Assembly: GCA_022041995.1 (NCBI GenBank)
Contig: CP074388.1
Location: 248,001-312,000 of the forward strand
Source: Cupriavidus necator
GTDB lineage: Bacteria; Pseudomonadota; Gammaproteobacteria; Burkholderiales; Burkholderiaceae
Length of the DNA: 64,000 bases
Direction: 5' to 3'
Numbering within the stretch: position 1 is the stretch's first letter; each line of letters begins with the position of its first letter. The position numbers and the translations under genes were made by a program. The notes beneath the pieces were generated by a model that did not search any database, had not been told where the DNA came from, and was given only the letters and a program-made list of their open reading frames with translations. Below are positions 26,394-34,468 of the stretch, piece by piece.

Positions 26394-27072
26394 TTTCCCG
26401 AATCGGTTCTAGCTTCACGTTCTCGCAGCTTTCGGCCAAGGCGGGATAGCGTGAAGCAATGAGTGCGAGCTTCCGCTCCAGAAGCAGGGATCGCGCGTCG
26501 CGGATACCGGGTTGACCCTGGAAAACGTTCAGCCGCTCGCTGGAGTCCGAGAGCATCCCGAGGAGGAGTTGGACGGCTTGGCTACGGTCGCTGGCGGGAT
26601 CAGCCTGAGAGGAGGGGCGCTCTACGGATCGCACGACCAGCATGATGTGTTCGATGGGCTGGTTAGGGAGAGGGAGCTCGACGTTGGAGGCAAAGCGAAG
26701 CACCGATGCACGGCGCTCCTGCTGCGAGCGCCGTGCTAAAGCTGATCGCTCGATAGCGGTGCGACGCGCTTCCGAGAACGCGACCAAGCGTTCGGCATTG
26801 CGCACGCGGCTGATGTAATAGAGTTCGGCTGGTCGACCACCCCCACCGCGGGTGGCGGGCCGACGTGCATCAGGGTTCCCTAGGAATCGTGCAACCATCT
26901 GACGGGTCCACCCGCGGTCCCGCAACTGGACGATGTCAAGCGTCCCCTCTGCAGGCGTGTTCCGTTCAGATCGTGTGGGCATCAGGCCGGCGGCCTGGTT
27001 GTGCAACTGTTCCAACGCGTTCGTCCACGTGTTTTGATGTACGTGGATGGTAGCGAGCGAATAGTCAGACAA
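26371..27072 (-). CDS. Unknown charged protein downstream of flhC-like gene
   Basis: 233-aa soluble, Arg/Glu-rich protein. Residues about 46-75 (DIVQLRDRGWTRQMVARFLGNPDARRPATRGGGGRPAELYY) look like a small DNA-binding helical module with a wing-like Gly/Arg loop. The frame opens at a TTG (27072); an ATG at 26982 is an alternative. It lies in the same direction and about 60 nt after the FlhC-like gene. A regulatory role is an inference. Confidence 0.6.
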   Translation of the reverse strand: MSDYSLATIHVHQNTWTNALEQLHNQAAGLMPTRSERNTPAEGTLDIVQLRDRGWTRQMVARFLGNPDARRPATRGGGGRPAELYYISRVRNAERLVAFSEARRTAIERSALARRSQQERRASVLRFASNVELPLPNQPIEHIMLVVRSVERPSSQADPASDRSQAVQLLLGMLSDSSERLNVFQGQPGIRDARSLLLERKLALIASRYPALAESCENVKLEPIRENEALHLL

Positions 27073-27133
27073 GACGCGGTAAGTCTCGCGCGAGAGTGTG
27101 TTTTTCGGTATGCAGAAGCGGCCACGCTAGGCA

Positions 27134-27694
27134 TTACGCCTTTGAGCCTCGCCGGCTCTTGGGCTTGTGATCGGTGCAGTGATATTCGCTGTAGTGACGC
27201 GGGATGATTAATGGGATCTTGCAGGCCGCGCAGTGGTGCAGCTTAATCTCAGCCGCCTCGTTGCCGCGCGGGCTTATGGACTGAGCGTCGGCAAAGGTGC
27301 GGATCAGCGTGTACAGGCGCTGCGCACTGATGATCGCTTTGTCCTGTCCACCGCATATTTCGTGATACCACGTCAGGGTGCGAGTAAAGGCGACGCGGGG
27401 AATGCTATCCGGCATGATGCCTTGAATGGAGACACATGACTTGTAAATGCGATGATAGGCAAGCAGTACAAGCGCTCCGTGAACCTGGATGCGGTGTGTC
27501 TTTGTGAACCACTCGAGGCTCGACGGCAAAAGGCCCGACGTCGAATTTCTGCCGATTTCCTGGGAGTAAAGCTGGTCGATCTTGGGATCGGGAACGCGAC
27601 TGATGCTCTTTACCACGGGCCGCCTCGTTCCGGCGAGAATGAGGGTCCGGGCGATTCGCTCGTTAAGGGTAGGTGAGCTTCCAGCGGTTAGCAT
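27134..27694 (-). CDS. FlhC-like transcriptional activator subunit
   Basis: 186-aa protein whose order of motifs matches FlhC: an N-terminal helix (ERIARTLILAGTRRPVV), LYSQEIGRNSTSGLLPSSLEWF (compare the FlhC LYKELRG...LPFSTDWF region), VHGALVLLAYHRIY, AQRLYTLIRTF, and a C-terminal Cys/His cluster HHCAACKIPLI...YHCTDH that parallels the FlhC zinc site. FlhC pairs with FlhD to activate transcription. Plasmid and ICE relatives (SetCD of SXT; a FlhC-like subunit in ICEclc) are master activators of transfer genes. AGGAA precedes the ATG. An FlhD-like gene lies two genes upstream in the same direction. Confidence 0.8.
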   Translation of the reverse strand: MLTAGSSPTLNERIARTLILAGTRRPVVKSISRVPDPKIDQLYSQEIGRNSTSGLLPSSLEWFTKTHRIQVHGALVLLAYHRIYKSCVSIQGIMPDSIPRVAFTRTLTWYHEICGGQDKAIISAQRLYTLIRTFADAQSISPRGNEAAEIKLHHCAACKIPLIIPRHYSEYHCTDHKPKSRRGSKA

Positions 27695-27771
27695 GTCTGT
27701 TCCTAGTAGGGTGGGTTCGGGTCTTTAGGGGTATCCGAATTTCGCCGGTTGATGTCGCGTTGCGCGACACA

Positions 27772-28287
27772 TCATTTGCCTGGATCGGCCGCGCCGCGAA
27801 ACTGGGCTATAGCGTTGAGCAACATCTCGTGCACAACACAGATATCTCTATCCAAGCGATTGCGGTTGACCCAGCGATAACGGTCGATGCCCGGAATCGA
27901 GAGCCTGAAAACGATCTGCCGATGGCTACCAAAACCGCCCTCGACGCTCCAATAGAAGTTCAAGCGCGAGCGTGACTTCATCACGTCTGCCTGTAAGCGC
28001 TCATGCAACATTGCGGCGAGTTCGACCGGCGCCTCGAATGCAACGTATGGGCTTGAGAAGCTGCCCCATCCGCCATGACCCTCGCAACACGCTACTGTGT
28101 GCATCAGGTCGGAAACATTCATTGCCGCGACCAGTGCCGCGATGTGCGAATCGATGAGACCAAGACGTTGCGCATCGACATAGTCGCGTCCAAGGCCGCG
28201 CGGAATGCCTTGAACCAACTTCAAGTTGTGTCGCTTCACCCGCACAAACAACGGTGGCCGAAAACGCCATTTAAGCGATGCTGACAT
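27772..28287 (-). CDS. Unknown protein between flhD-like and flhC-like genes
   Basis: 171-aa soluble protein with an excellent AGGAGG site before the ATG at 28287. A Cys/His/Gly-rich segment (MHTVACCEGHGGWGSF) around residues 62-77 and aromatic-rich strands (RLNFYWSVEGGFGSHRQIVFRL) are visible. No family recognised. Conserved placement between the two halves of an FlhDC-like pair suggests a partner, metal-binding or modulator function; this is inference. Confidence 0.75.
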   Translation of the reverse strand: MSASLKWRFRPPLFVRVKRHNLKLVQGIPRGLGRDYVDAQRLGLIDSHIAALVAAMNVSDLMHTVACCEGHGGWGSFSSPYVAFEAPVELAAMLHERLQADVMKSRSRLNFYWSVEGGFGSHRQIVFRLSIPGIDRYRWVNRNRLDRDICVVHEMLLNAIAQFRGAADPGK

Positions 28288-28350
28288 TTAGCCTCCTATT
28301 GTGAAGCGAAAAAAAACGTCTCATCAACCGCGAAATGCGAATACCCGTCT

Positions 28351-28659
28351 TTAGAAGGTCATTAGCAAAGATGCAATTGCTTGCTCGCGGTCGAGCTCGA
28401 GCTTGCCATCGTTCATCTTCAGTTCGAAGCGCGCGGTCCATAGCGGCAGGCCTTCGTTCGCAAGGCAGCGGATATCCGAATGACTGAGCTTGCGCGCGAT
28501 GTCGAATTGCTCGGTGGACAGACCGAAGGTGAGGGCGGCGGCCGGGTCAGAATGGTCCTTGAAGGCGCGGTAGCATTCGAGAATCTTGGTATTAGCTTCC
28601 GCCATGGCCATCTTTGCCAGGGTAGGGAGGAACAACTCGGGTGCGTTCGTACGGCTCAT
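28351..28659 (-). CDS. FlhD-like transcriptional activator subunit
   Basis: 102-aa, all-helical protein the size of FlhD. Residues about 22-70 (NTKILECYRAFKDHSDPAAALTFGLSTEQFDIARKLSHSDIRCLANEGLPLW) follow the FlhD pattern LAQRLINQDKASAMFRLGINEEMATTLAALTLPQMVKLAE closely in length and hydrophobic spacing. The start at 28659 is chosen because it gives this domain; the frame extends upstream without support. It sits 37 nt downstream of the coiled-coil gene. It probably forms a heteromer with the FlhC-like protein. Confidence 0.72.
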   Translation of the reverse strand: MSRTNAPELFLPTLAKMAMAEANTKILECYRAFKDHSDPAAALTFGLSTEQFDIARKLSHSDIRCLANEGLPLWTARFELKMNDGKLELDREQAIASLLMTF

Positions 28660-28696
28660 TGTTTGCTCGGGCTGTATGGATGTAGGGGAGAAGGGG

Positions 28697-29737
28697 CTAC
28701 GCTTGGTGGTCTTCCGCCAGCGCGTCCGCCAGTGCCCGAAGTTGGTCAACAATCACCCCGATCTTCGTTGTGATCGTTGAGTTCGAGCCCCGCATTTTGG
28801 TCACGAGCGCCGATGGGAATGCGGCGATCAAGCCTGTCACCCCCTTCTCAAGCGCGTCGAGGGAATCTGACGCGTCGCGCGCATCGACGATGCTTCGCTC
28901 CAACTCCTGCAACTCCTGCGTCAGACGTGCATGGCGAGCGGTTGCCTCGGCCAGTTCGGTCCTGACCTGCTCGAGGCTTTCGACGTCCTTCGGCAACACT
29001 TCGACCTGTTTGTCCACGTACTGGATTTGAGTCTCCGCCTTGCGGAGACGGTCGATTTCCTCTTGGGATTCCCGAAGGTCATTTAGGATCGCGGTGCGGT
29101 CGCCACGGAGGTCCTCGGTTACCTGCTCTTGCGCGCGTAATTGCACGACGATACTGTCGTGTGCGGCGATTGCCTTCGCCTTCTCGCCCTCAGCGTCCTT
29201 CGCTTGTGCCTGCGCTTCCGCCACGGAGGCTGTCAAATCGACAATGCGCTCGTTCGATGCTTCGAGTTCTCCACGCAGATCTGCGGTCTGCTGGTCGATC
29301 AAGCTCTTGACTTGAGCTGTGGTCAAAGGTCCGTTCTGCGCGTGCTCGTCGATCGCCTCAATCACGCGAATGTCGGTACTCTCGTCAATCAGATGGAAGG
29401 CGTCGAGAGGGAGGCGAGCGATGTGCATCGGGATGTAGCCATCCTGATGTGTGAAATGCTTGCTGACGACCCGACCGATGCTCCGGTAGGTGCGGAAGGT
29501 GCTGGGCGCCTTGCCAGTGACCTGGCAAAAGTAGGCTTGCGCTTTTCCTGAGTCACCGATGAGTTCGATGAGGCGATAGGTGATGAGCGCGATTTGCGCT
29601 GCCGTTTGCTGCAGGATAGTGAAATGGCCGCGAAGGCTCACGGCGAGCGCACTAAGCTCTTGCTGGGCTTCGTGCGTGAGACCGGCCGGCATGGTCGGAA
29701 TGAGATCAATGGTCGGGACTGCTGCCAGGGAGGACAT
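28697..29737 (-). CDS. KfrA-like coiled-coil plasmid protein
   Basis: 346-aa protein with a GGAG site 7 nt before the ATG at 29737. The N-terminal ~110 residues are helical with an HTH-like region (YFCQVTGKAPSTFRTYRSIGRVV). Residues about 140-290 form a long coiled coil rich in Glu/Ala/Gln/Arg with heptads. This head-plus-coil plan recalls KfrA/AlpA-type plasmid maintenance proteins, though the family was not confirmed. An inverted repeat (29856-29877) lies upstream and could be its operator. Confidence 0.65.
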   Translation of the reverse strand: MSSLAAVPTIDLIPTMPAGLTHEAQQELSALAVSLRGHFTILQQTAAQIALITYRLIELIGDSGKAQAYFCQVTGKAPSTFRTYRSIGRVVSKHFTHQDGYIPMHIARLPLDAFHLIDESTDIRVIEAIDEHAQNGPLTTAQVKSLIDQQTADLRGELEASNERIVDLTASVAEAQAQAKDAEGEKAKAIAAHDSIVVQLRAQEQVTEDLRGDRTAILNDLRESQEEIDRLRKAETQIQYVDKQVEVLPKDVESLEQVRTELAEATARHARLTQELQELERSIVDARDASDSLDALEKGVTGLIAAFPSALVTKMRGSNSTITTKIGVIVDQLRALADALAEDHQA

Positions 29738-29855
29738 GTGCAACTCCAAGTTTTTGTGCGGGCTTTTGCCGTCGATGAACAAGCAGTACGGCGCGTGACA
29801 GGAAAGATTCACCCCCGCAGTCCAAAAAAATACTTGGCGACCCTCACATTTGACG

Positions 29856-29877
29856 CAAGGCGAATTACAACGCCTTG
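29856..29877. promoter_or_regulatory. Inverted repeat, candidate operator of the KfrA-like gene
   Basis: CAAGGCG-N8-CGCCTTG located about 120 bp upstream of the coiled-coil gene start (29737), in the gap before the partition-operon terminator. KfrA proteins are known to autoregulate through such repeats; the link here is inferred. Confidence 0.4.
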
Positions 29878-29932
29878 TTGCCATTCATGTGTACGGCGCT
29901 TCGCTGAGAATGAGTGGGGCGCGTGAATGAAA

Positions 29933-29966
29933 AAAAGCCACGAAATCAGACGATTACGTGGCTTTT
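29933..29966 (-). terminator. Rho-independent terminator of the partition operon
   Basis: 10-bp stem (AAAAGCCACG/CGTGGCTTTT), 14-nt loop, followed on the minus strand by a run of seven T. It lies 29 nt after the stop of the 29995-30636 gene, closing the stb-like operon. Confidence 0.88.
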
Positions 29967-29994
29967 GACGTCCTACCCTGACAAGAGCGTAGGA

Positions 29995-30636
29995 TCAGTG
30001 ACTGACCGGCGCTCGAGCGAGTTGCATGACCAAAATAGCGATCGCAGTCAGACCGACACAGACGCTGGCGAACGTTACAGCAAGGGGCTGTAAGTCTCCG
30101 CTTTGGCGCAACAGGTGGACATAGTAGTAGCGAGCCTTCTTCCAGAGCCTTTCCGCGACGGTACCTTCAACGGTGGCTGGTGGAAGGCTCGGCTTTCCTG
30201 CATTTGCGTCTCGGAGTGTCAGCACGGCAGCCTGTACGTTGTGCTCAAGGCGGCTGGCAATCTCGGCGAAGCGCTGGGCTTCGGCATCGGAATGCGCGCC
30301 GAGACGCGCCCAAATATCTACAGTCAAGGCTTCGCCAAGCTTCCTGTGAATTTCCGTTATGTCGGCCGAGTTTAGAACCGCCTGTACTCTCTCAGGCATA
30401 GAGTTCGCCTGAGAGGCGAGGGCTTCGAGCGCCTTGACGCTATCGGCGAGGGCCGCGACGGCTGCGACAATCATGTGATCCGCGCTGGCCCGCAGTTCTG
30501 CCATCTCCCGGTACCGGGCATGGTGCGCGCGGAGCTGCTCAACCACCTCTCGCATGTCGGCGCGGAGGGCGCTGGCTTCCTCGGCTTGGAGGGCGAAAAG
30601 CGCTTCGACTGCGCCGCGCGGTCCACCAGATAGCAC
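29995..30636 (-). CDS. Tail-anchored coiled protein, third gene of stb-like operon
   Basis: 213-aa protein made of long amphipathic helices (about 10-135) and one C-terminal transmembrane helix (LAVTFASVCVGLTAIAILVMQLA). The GTG start at 30636 is two bases past the stop of the upstream ATPase gene, so the two are coupled. Its position after a ParA-like ATPase parallels stbC in stbABC operons, but sequence homology to StbC could not be judged. It may tether the partition complex to the membrane. Confidence 0.7.
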   Translation of the reverse strand: MLSGGPRGAVEALFALQAEEASALRADMREVVEQLRAHHARYREMAELRASADHMIVAAVAALADSVKALEALASQANSMPERVQAVLNSADITEIHRKLGEALTVDIWARLGAHSDAEAQRFAEIASRLEHNVQAAVLTLRDANAGKPSLPPATVEGTVAERLWKKARYYYVHLLRQSGDLQPLAVTFASVCVGLTAIAILVMQLARAPVSH

Positions 30637-30638
30637 AG

Positions 30639-31424
30639 TTACGCCTCCGCTTGTACCTGAGCCGTTGGCTGGGCGTCAGCGTTGGCCGCCGGCAGTCGTA
30701 GAGCGAGAAACGCGGCATCGAGAACCAGCTTGGCGCTGGCCACGGCACGCTGAATGCTGAGGCGGCGGACCAGGCGCAAAGTTTCTTCGCTTTTCGGAGC
30801 TTTGCGCAAGGCTTCGTTTACCGCCTTCCGGTAGTCGGTCCTGTCATTTGCGACCTGCTGGAACGACAGCCCCTCCGCGCGAAGGTCGGAGTGAATTGCG
30901 TTTTCGTGGACAACGAGATCTTTGTGAAAGGAAAGTCCGGGCGTGACGGTCAGATACGCGATGATCGGTTCAAACTGGAGTTCCAGGTCGTCCCCCTCTT
31001 CAAGGGTGGCGCGGTTGAACAGGACCCGCAATTTCTCCGGTTCGAGCCCAACTTTGCGGAGTGTAGCGATCGTCCCCAAGGTTTCCTCTTGTACGCGGCC
31101 GTCCGGCGTGGTCGGCACAATCACGACATCGAAGTCGTTGATCGCGCCTTGGAGACGGGCGAACTCCTTCATGACGTCAGCGTACTGCGACGCGCCGACG
31201 TCGACGATCAGATCTCTGGGTTCGAAGATGATGTCCTCGATCAGCTTCTTAAAGTCAGGTGCGCGATAGCGAACGACGTCGATGCCGAAGCGGCCTGCAT
31301 CCTGGTTCTGCTTCTCGACTGAGAAGACGCGCGGTGATTTGAGTCGTGGATGCAGTAGGGATGCGACGGTGGTGCTCTTGCCGACCATGCTGGTCGAATG
31401 GATAACGAGGATCTTCAGCGGCAT
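30639..31424 (-). CDS. StbB/ParA-like partition ATPase
   Basis: 261-aa P-loop NTPase of the ParA/MinD/StbB group. It starts MPLKILVIHSTSMVGKSTT: a deviant P-loop with VGKST rather than KGGxGKT. A switch-like LIVDVGASQ and a later DVVIVPTTPD strand complete the fold. StbB proteins contribute to plasmid stability and positioning. It is flanked by an HTH protein (31450-31970) and a tail-anchored protein (29995-30636). A repeat array lies upstream of the operon. Confidence 0.8.
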   Translation of the reverse strand: MPLKILVIHSTSMVGKSTTVASLLHPRLKSPRVFSVEKQNQDAGRFGIDVVRYRAPDFKKLIEDIIFEPRDLIVDVGASQYADVMKEFARLQGAINDFDVVIVPTTPDGRVQEETLGTIATLRKVGLEPEKLRVLFNRATLEEGDDLELQFEPIIAYLTVTPGLSFHKDLVVHENAIHSDLRAEGLSFQQVANDRTDYRKAVNEALRKAPKSEETLRLVRRLSIQRAVASAKLVLDAAFLALRLPAANADAQPTAQVQAEA

Positions 31425-31449
31425 GAATGTTCCTTTCGCTCGTGGCCGA

Positions 31450-31970
31450 TCATGTTTGGGCTTGGTTTTTGCGTTGCCTGTAGGTTGCCATCAGCTCCTG
31501 ATGCTCTGGGGAAGCGAGGCGATACGCGGCTACGACGTCCTCAGTGGGCGACTCGCCCTTATTCTGAATTTTGGTGCCCTCACCTTGGCGGTTCTCTTCG
31601 AAAGTCTCGCGCGGAGCCGATGCATTCCCGTCGGGTAGCGAAAGCGCAGGGGGGGGGGCAGCGGGGCTGGCGGTTGGGCGGGCGGGGACGGATCAGGCGC
31701 ACTCGGCTCGACCGCAGCATTAGGGGACCGTTTTGCTTCGAGGCTCTTTAGGTTTTTCTGTAGACCACTGGGAGTCACGGTGAGGCCGTGCTCTTGATAT
31801 AGATACTCAGCGATTTCCCTGTAACTCGCGCCCAGTGCCTTGAGTTCTTGGATCTGGGTTTCGAGACCTGCAAGTTTGCCCCTGGTACGCTCTTGTCGTT
31901 TTTGGGCCAAGAACTGATGTAGCGCGGTCACGATGCTCTTTGTGGTTACGGGAACTGATTCGCAGAGCAT
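31450..31970 (-). pseudogene. StbA-like HTH protein, apparent frameshift
   Basis: The N-terminal half holds a helix-turn-helix (IQELKALGASYREIAEYLYQEHGLTVTPSGLQKNLKSL, about residues 38-75) followed by a Pro-rich linker. The linker is encoded across a ten-base homopolymer (plus-strand G10, 31649-31658). In the present sequence the frame goes into basic, non-protein-like residues to 31530. With eleven bases it reads a normal acidic C-terminal tail (TEDVVAAYRLASPEHQELMATYRQ) and stops at 31450, 26 nt before the ATPase start. The HTH protein probably binds the nearby repeats. Confidence 0.7.
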
Positions 31971-32055
31971 TACATAGGTCGGTCGAGAAAATCAGAATGA
32001 TTGAGGCTACGACATGTCTTTCATTGAGTCTGGGGATAGAGAAAATTCCACCAAT

Positions 32056-32210
32056 GTGGAGCAGCCTTGAGTAACAGAGAGCGGGTTATATCGGGACGTA
32101 GAGCAAAAAGGAGACGGTTATGGAGCAATGTGGAGCAGCGTAGAGAATCGATAGACCAGCGTTGAGTAACGTGGAGTTTTGTGGAGGATCGTAGAGTTTG
32201 ATGGAGCAAG
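32056..32210. repeat. Decamer direct-repeat array, candidate centromere or iterons
   Basis: At 32120-32210 nine units of 10 bp (one of 11) run head to tail, consensus (G/A)T(G/A)GAGNANC: for example ATGGAGCAAT, GTGGAGCAGC, GTAGAGAATC, GTTGAGTAAC, GTGGAGTTTT, GTGGAGGATC, GTAGAGTTTG, ATGGAGCAAG. Looser copies occur upstream (GTGGAGCAGC at 32056, TTGAGTAAC at 32067, GTAGAGCAAA at 32098). The period equals one helical turn, so all sites face the same side of the DNA. The array lies about 90-240 bp upstream of the stb-like operon, where stbA-type proteins bind direct repeats in other plasmids. Confidence 0.75.
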
Positions 32211-32448
32211 AGTGTGGCTACCCAGTGTCAACCAGAGTGCTCGAGCGGTTGCTGAAGTGGCCGTCGCGCGGTACTGCATGTGTGCGCGGTCGCTTGCAGC
32301 ATGGCACTTGATATGGTCTACTTCGGCCATCGGGACTGCGAAACGTCCCACTCGGTAGTTTCCTGCGTCGCGTTGGCGGCATGCGATTCCCTCGCCGGAT
32401 TCGCTCTACTCGAAGTCAGTTGGTAGCACTACCGCTGACCCCTCTTTC

Positions 32449-32510
32449 AGGTGAAATCGTCGGGCGACGAACACCTCGAAAAACGAAGACGCGCGCAAGC
32501 GCGTTTTTTT
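32449..32510 (+). ncRNA. Structured element ending in a strong terminator (possible small RNA)
   Basis: An imperfect hairpin (AGGTG...CACCT enclosing CGTC/GACG, 32449-32476) is followed at 32489-32510 by a textbook terminator: stem ACGCGC/GCGCGT closed by a GCAA tetraloop and seven T. No protein-coding frame ends here, so the terminator probably serves a short untranslated transcript. The 5' end and promoter were not identified. Confidence 0.45.
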
Positions 32511-33064
32511 CACCCTGGCAAATCGGACGACAATCGGACACAGAGGAAGGGCGAAACCCTTACCACGTGCGGAATGGCGTCCGGTACAGGGGATCACAAC
32601 GTACACAAACGAAAAGTCCGAAAGGTCGGAAGACCTGCGGTAGAAGAGGCTTTTGCTGCTTGCTGAGTACGTCGGCGAGTGGGCTATCTGGTCGGGTCGA
32701 AAGATCGGCGGATAGAGGGCTCGGCCCGCATGCTGTACGGCATGGGGGAGTTGAATGATAGAGGCTAGTACCGGGCCTAAATCGTCGCAAGACGAAACGG
32801 TGCAGTATGGTCCCTGCTTGAAAGGCCAGTTCCATCCCACAAGGGAGGGAGACCCGATTAGCGTGAGCGTCGGGGTGTCGCTGAGTGGTAAGGGCAGTTT
32901 GGGAGCCGGCGACATAAACGCACATTTTTAAGAAGGGCTAGCTCAAGCCCCTCGATAGGTACGGTAGGTGTAGTACCCCGGTTAGAACGGGCGCGCATTT
33001 CACAATGCGCAAGGCACGCGGCGAGGCGTGGCCATTGTGTGATGAGCGTTGTTTGGAGGCTGGG
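32511..33064. other. Non-coding stretch before the recombinase gene
   Basis: About 550 bp with no convincing gene. Open frames on the minus strand cross the small-RNA-like terminator and are not protein-like. No iteron, tRNA or attachment-site core was recognised. Confidence 0.4.
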
Positions 33065-34333
33065 ATGTACACACTCGCAGTGCAAGACGCGCCGCAGGCG
33101 CCTGCCGAAGGGCGCTCTGATTCCCCTGGTGGCTGGCGCAGAGAACTGCAAACCCTCATAGACCGGAATGCCGGTGTCCGCGTGAATGGCAACGTCGCCT
33201 CGCATCGAACTAGAGAACTGACCGCTTCGGTACTCTTCGCCGCCTTCGGCACGCTGGTTGGACTTGGCTTTAAGCTCCAAAACCCGCGCAATCTCGGTGA
33301 GCGGCACATCGAAGCGCTAGTACGCCATTGGCACTGGCAGGGGCGTGCCGTGGCCACGATGCAAAACGAACTCTCGGTACTGCGCAAGTTCTCAATCTGG
33401 ATTGGGAAGAAGGGGATGGTGCGCGGGCTGCAGGATTACCTGCCGGAGGTTCCGAAAGCAGAGCTTCAGCGCACGACTGGCCAGGTCGCATCAAAGTCGT
33501 GGACCGACAACGGCATCAATATCGACCAGAAGATCGCCCAAGCGGACGCGCTCAATGAGCGATTCGGCCTGATGCTAAGGCTGGCGGTGGCCTTTGGTCT
33601 ACGGCGCAAGGAGATCTTGATGCTCAAGCCGTGGAAGTGCGATCACGGGACTTATCTGGCCGTCTACCCCAACGCGGGCCCGAAAGGCGGGCGGGCACGC
33701 AATGTTCCGATCACGAACAGCTACCAGCGCGAAGTGCTGGACTACGTGAAGGCGCGGATGCCTAAAGGTGATGCGATGGGGTGGAAGACCACGCGACGTA
33801 GCAAACCCGCGACTCTTGAGTACAACCTCAAGGAATACGAGCGCCGCATGGAGGAAATTGGCATAACGAAGAGCGCCGCCGGCGTCAGCGGCCACGGTCT
33901 GCGTGCCGAATTTGCCGAGAACGCTGCGATGACGAATCCGGATAAGCCGTTCGTGCCGCCGACGCTGGGTGGGAAGGCCGATCAAATGGCGGCAGCGGAT
34001 CTGGATCAAGCGCTAAGCCAGGTGAGCGAAATGTTAGGACATAGCCGGCCGGGCGTCACGAGCTCGTACTACGGTCGCTTCGAGGGCCTTCGTCGCCCAC
34101 CGCGGGAGGTCAGTGCCGCGCAACTCCAGGCCCGATCGGCCAAGTCCCGACCTGGCCCCCGCGAGGTCGGGGCATCGCCCCTGCCTGCTGTGCAGACTAG
34201 TAAACCCCACGAGAGGGCGGGTAGGCATAAGGGTGTGGCGTCGGTAGATGTACGACAAATGGACCTGCCGCTTAACGACAGAATTGTGCTTTTCAAACCC
34301 CGTGCACGGGATTCTGGCAAGCGGGGCGGTTAA
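33065..34333 (+). CDS. Tyrosine recombinase (integrase-like)
   Basis: 422-aa phage-integrase-type recombinase. The start at 33065 follows GGAGGCTGGG. An N-terminal SAM-like domain (about 60-130, HWHWQGRAVATMQNELSVLRKF) precedes a catalytic domain with Arg in AFGLRRKEILMLKPW, the HxxR box (SGHGLRAEFAEN), a second His in MLGHSRPGVTSSYYG, and the nucleophile Tyr in the same block. The C-terminal ~70 residues are a basic tail. It could resolve multimers or drive integration. No Xis or att site was identified beside it. Confidence 0.85.
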   Translation: MYTLAVQDAPQAPAEGRSDSPGGWRRELQTLIDRNAGVRVNGNVASHRTRELTASVLFAAFGTLVGLGFKLQNPRNLGERHIEALVRHWHWQGRAVATMQNELSVLRKFSIWIGKKGMVRGLQDYLPEVPKAELQRTTGQVASKSWTDNGINIDQKIAQADALNERFGLMLRLAVAFGLRRKEILMLKPWKCDHGTYLAVYPNAGPKGGRARNVPITNSYQREVLDYVKARMPKGDAMGWKTTRRSKPATLEYNLKEYERRMEEIGITKSAAGVSGHGLRAEFAENAAMTNPDKPFVPPTLGGKADQMAAADLDQALSQVSEMLGHSRPGVTSSYYGRFEGLRRPPREVSAAQLQARSAKSRPGPREVGASPLPAVQTSKPHERAGRHKGVASVDVRQMDLPLNDRIVLFKPRARDSGKRGG

Positions 34334-34387
34334 GATACCCCCTTTTTTCGTTCTTAAGAAGTTTATCATTTGCTAAGATAGTTTCCC

Positions 34388-34417
34388 TTGGGAGAGCCGG
34401 TAAAAAACTAGTATAGT
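34388..34417 (+). promoter_or_regulatory. Sigma70-like promoter
   Basis: TTGGGA (34388-34393), 18-bp spacer, TATAGT (34412-34417), in an AT-rich gap about 50 bp upstream of the gene starting at 34469. Confidence 0.55.
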
Positions 34418-34468
34418 CTGGCCGTCCCATGCCCCGTTGCTCGTCAATCCGACCTGATTTTTCCGACC

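Noticed and set aside
26371..27072. FlhD-like partner for the FlhC-like protein
   Set aside because: 233 aa, Arg-rich and not matching the FlhD helical pattern; the 102-aa protein at 28351-28659 fits much better.
32056..32210. CRISPR array
   Set aside because: Units are ~10 bp and contiguous without spacers; the spacing and context fit a protein-binding array instead.
32406..32915. Minus-strand open frame of 169 codons
   Set aside because: Runs through the hairpin and terminator of the candidate small RNA and has no protein-like features or ribosome site.
33065..34333. Integrase attachment site (att) beside the recombinase
   Set aside because: No tRNA 3' end or long direct repeat was found within the window to support one.
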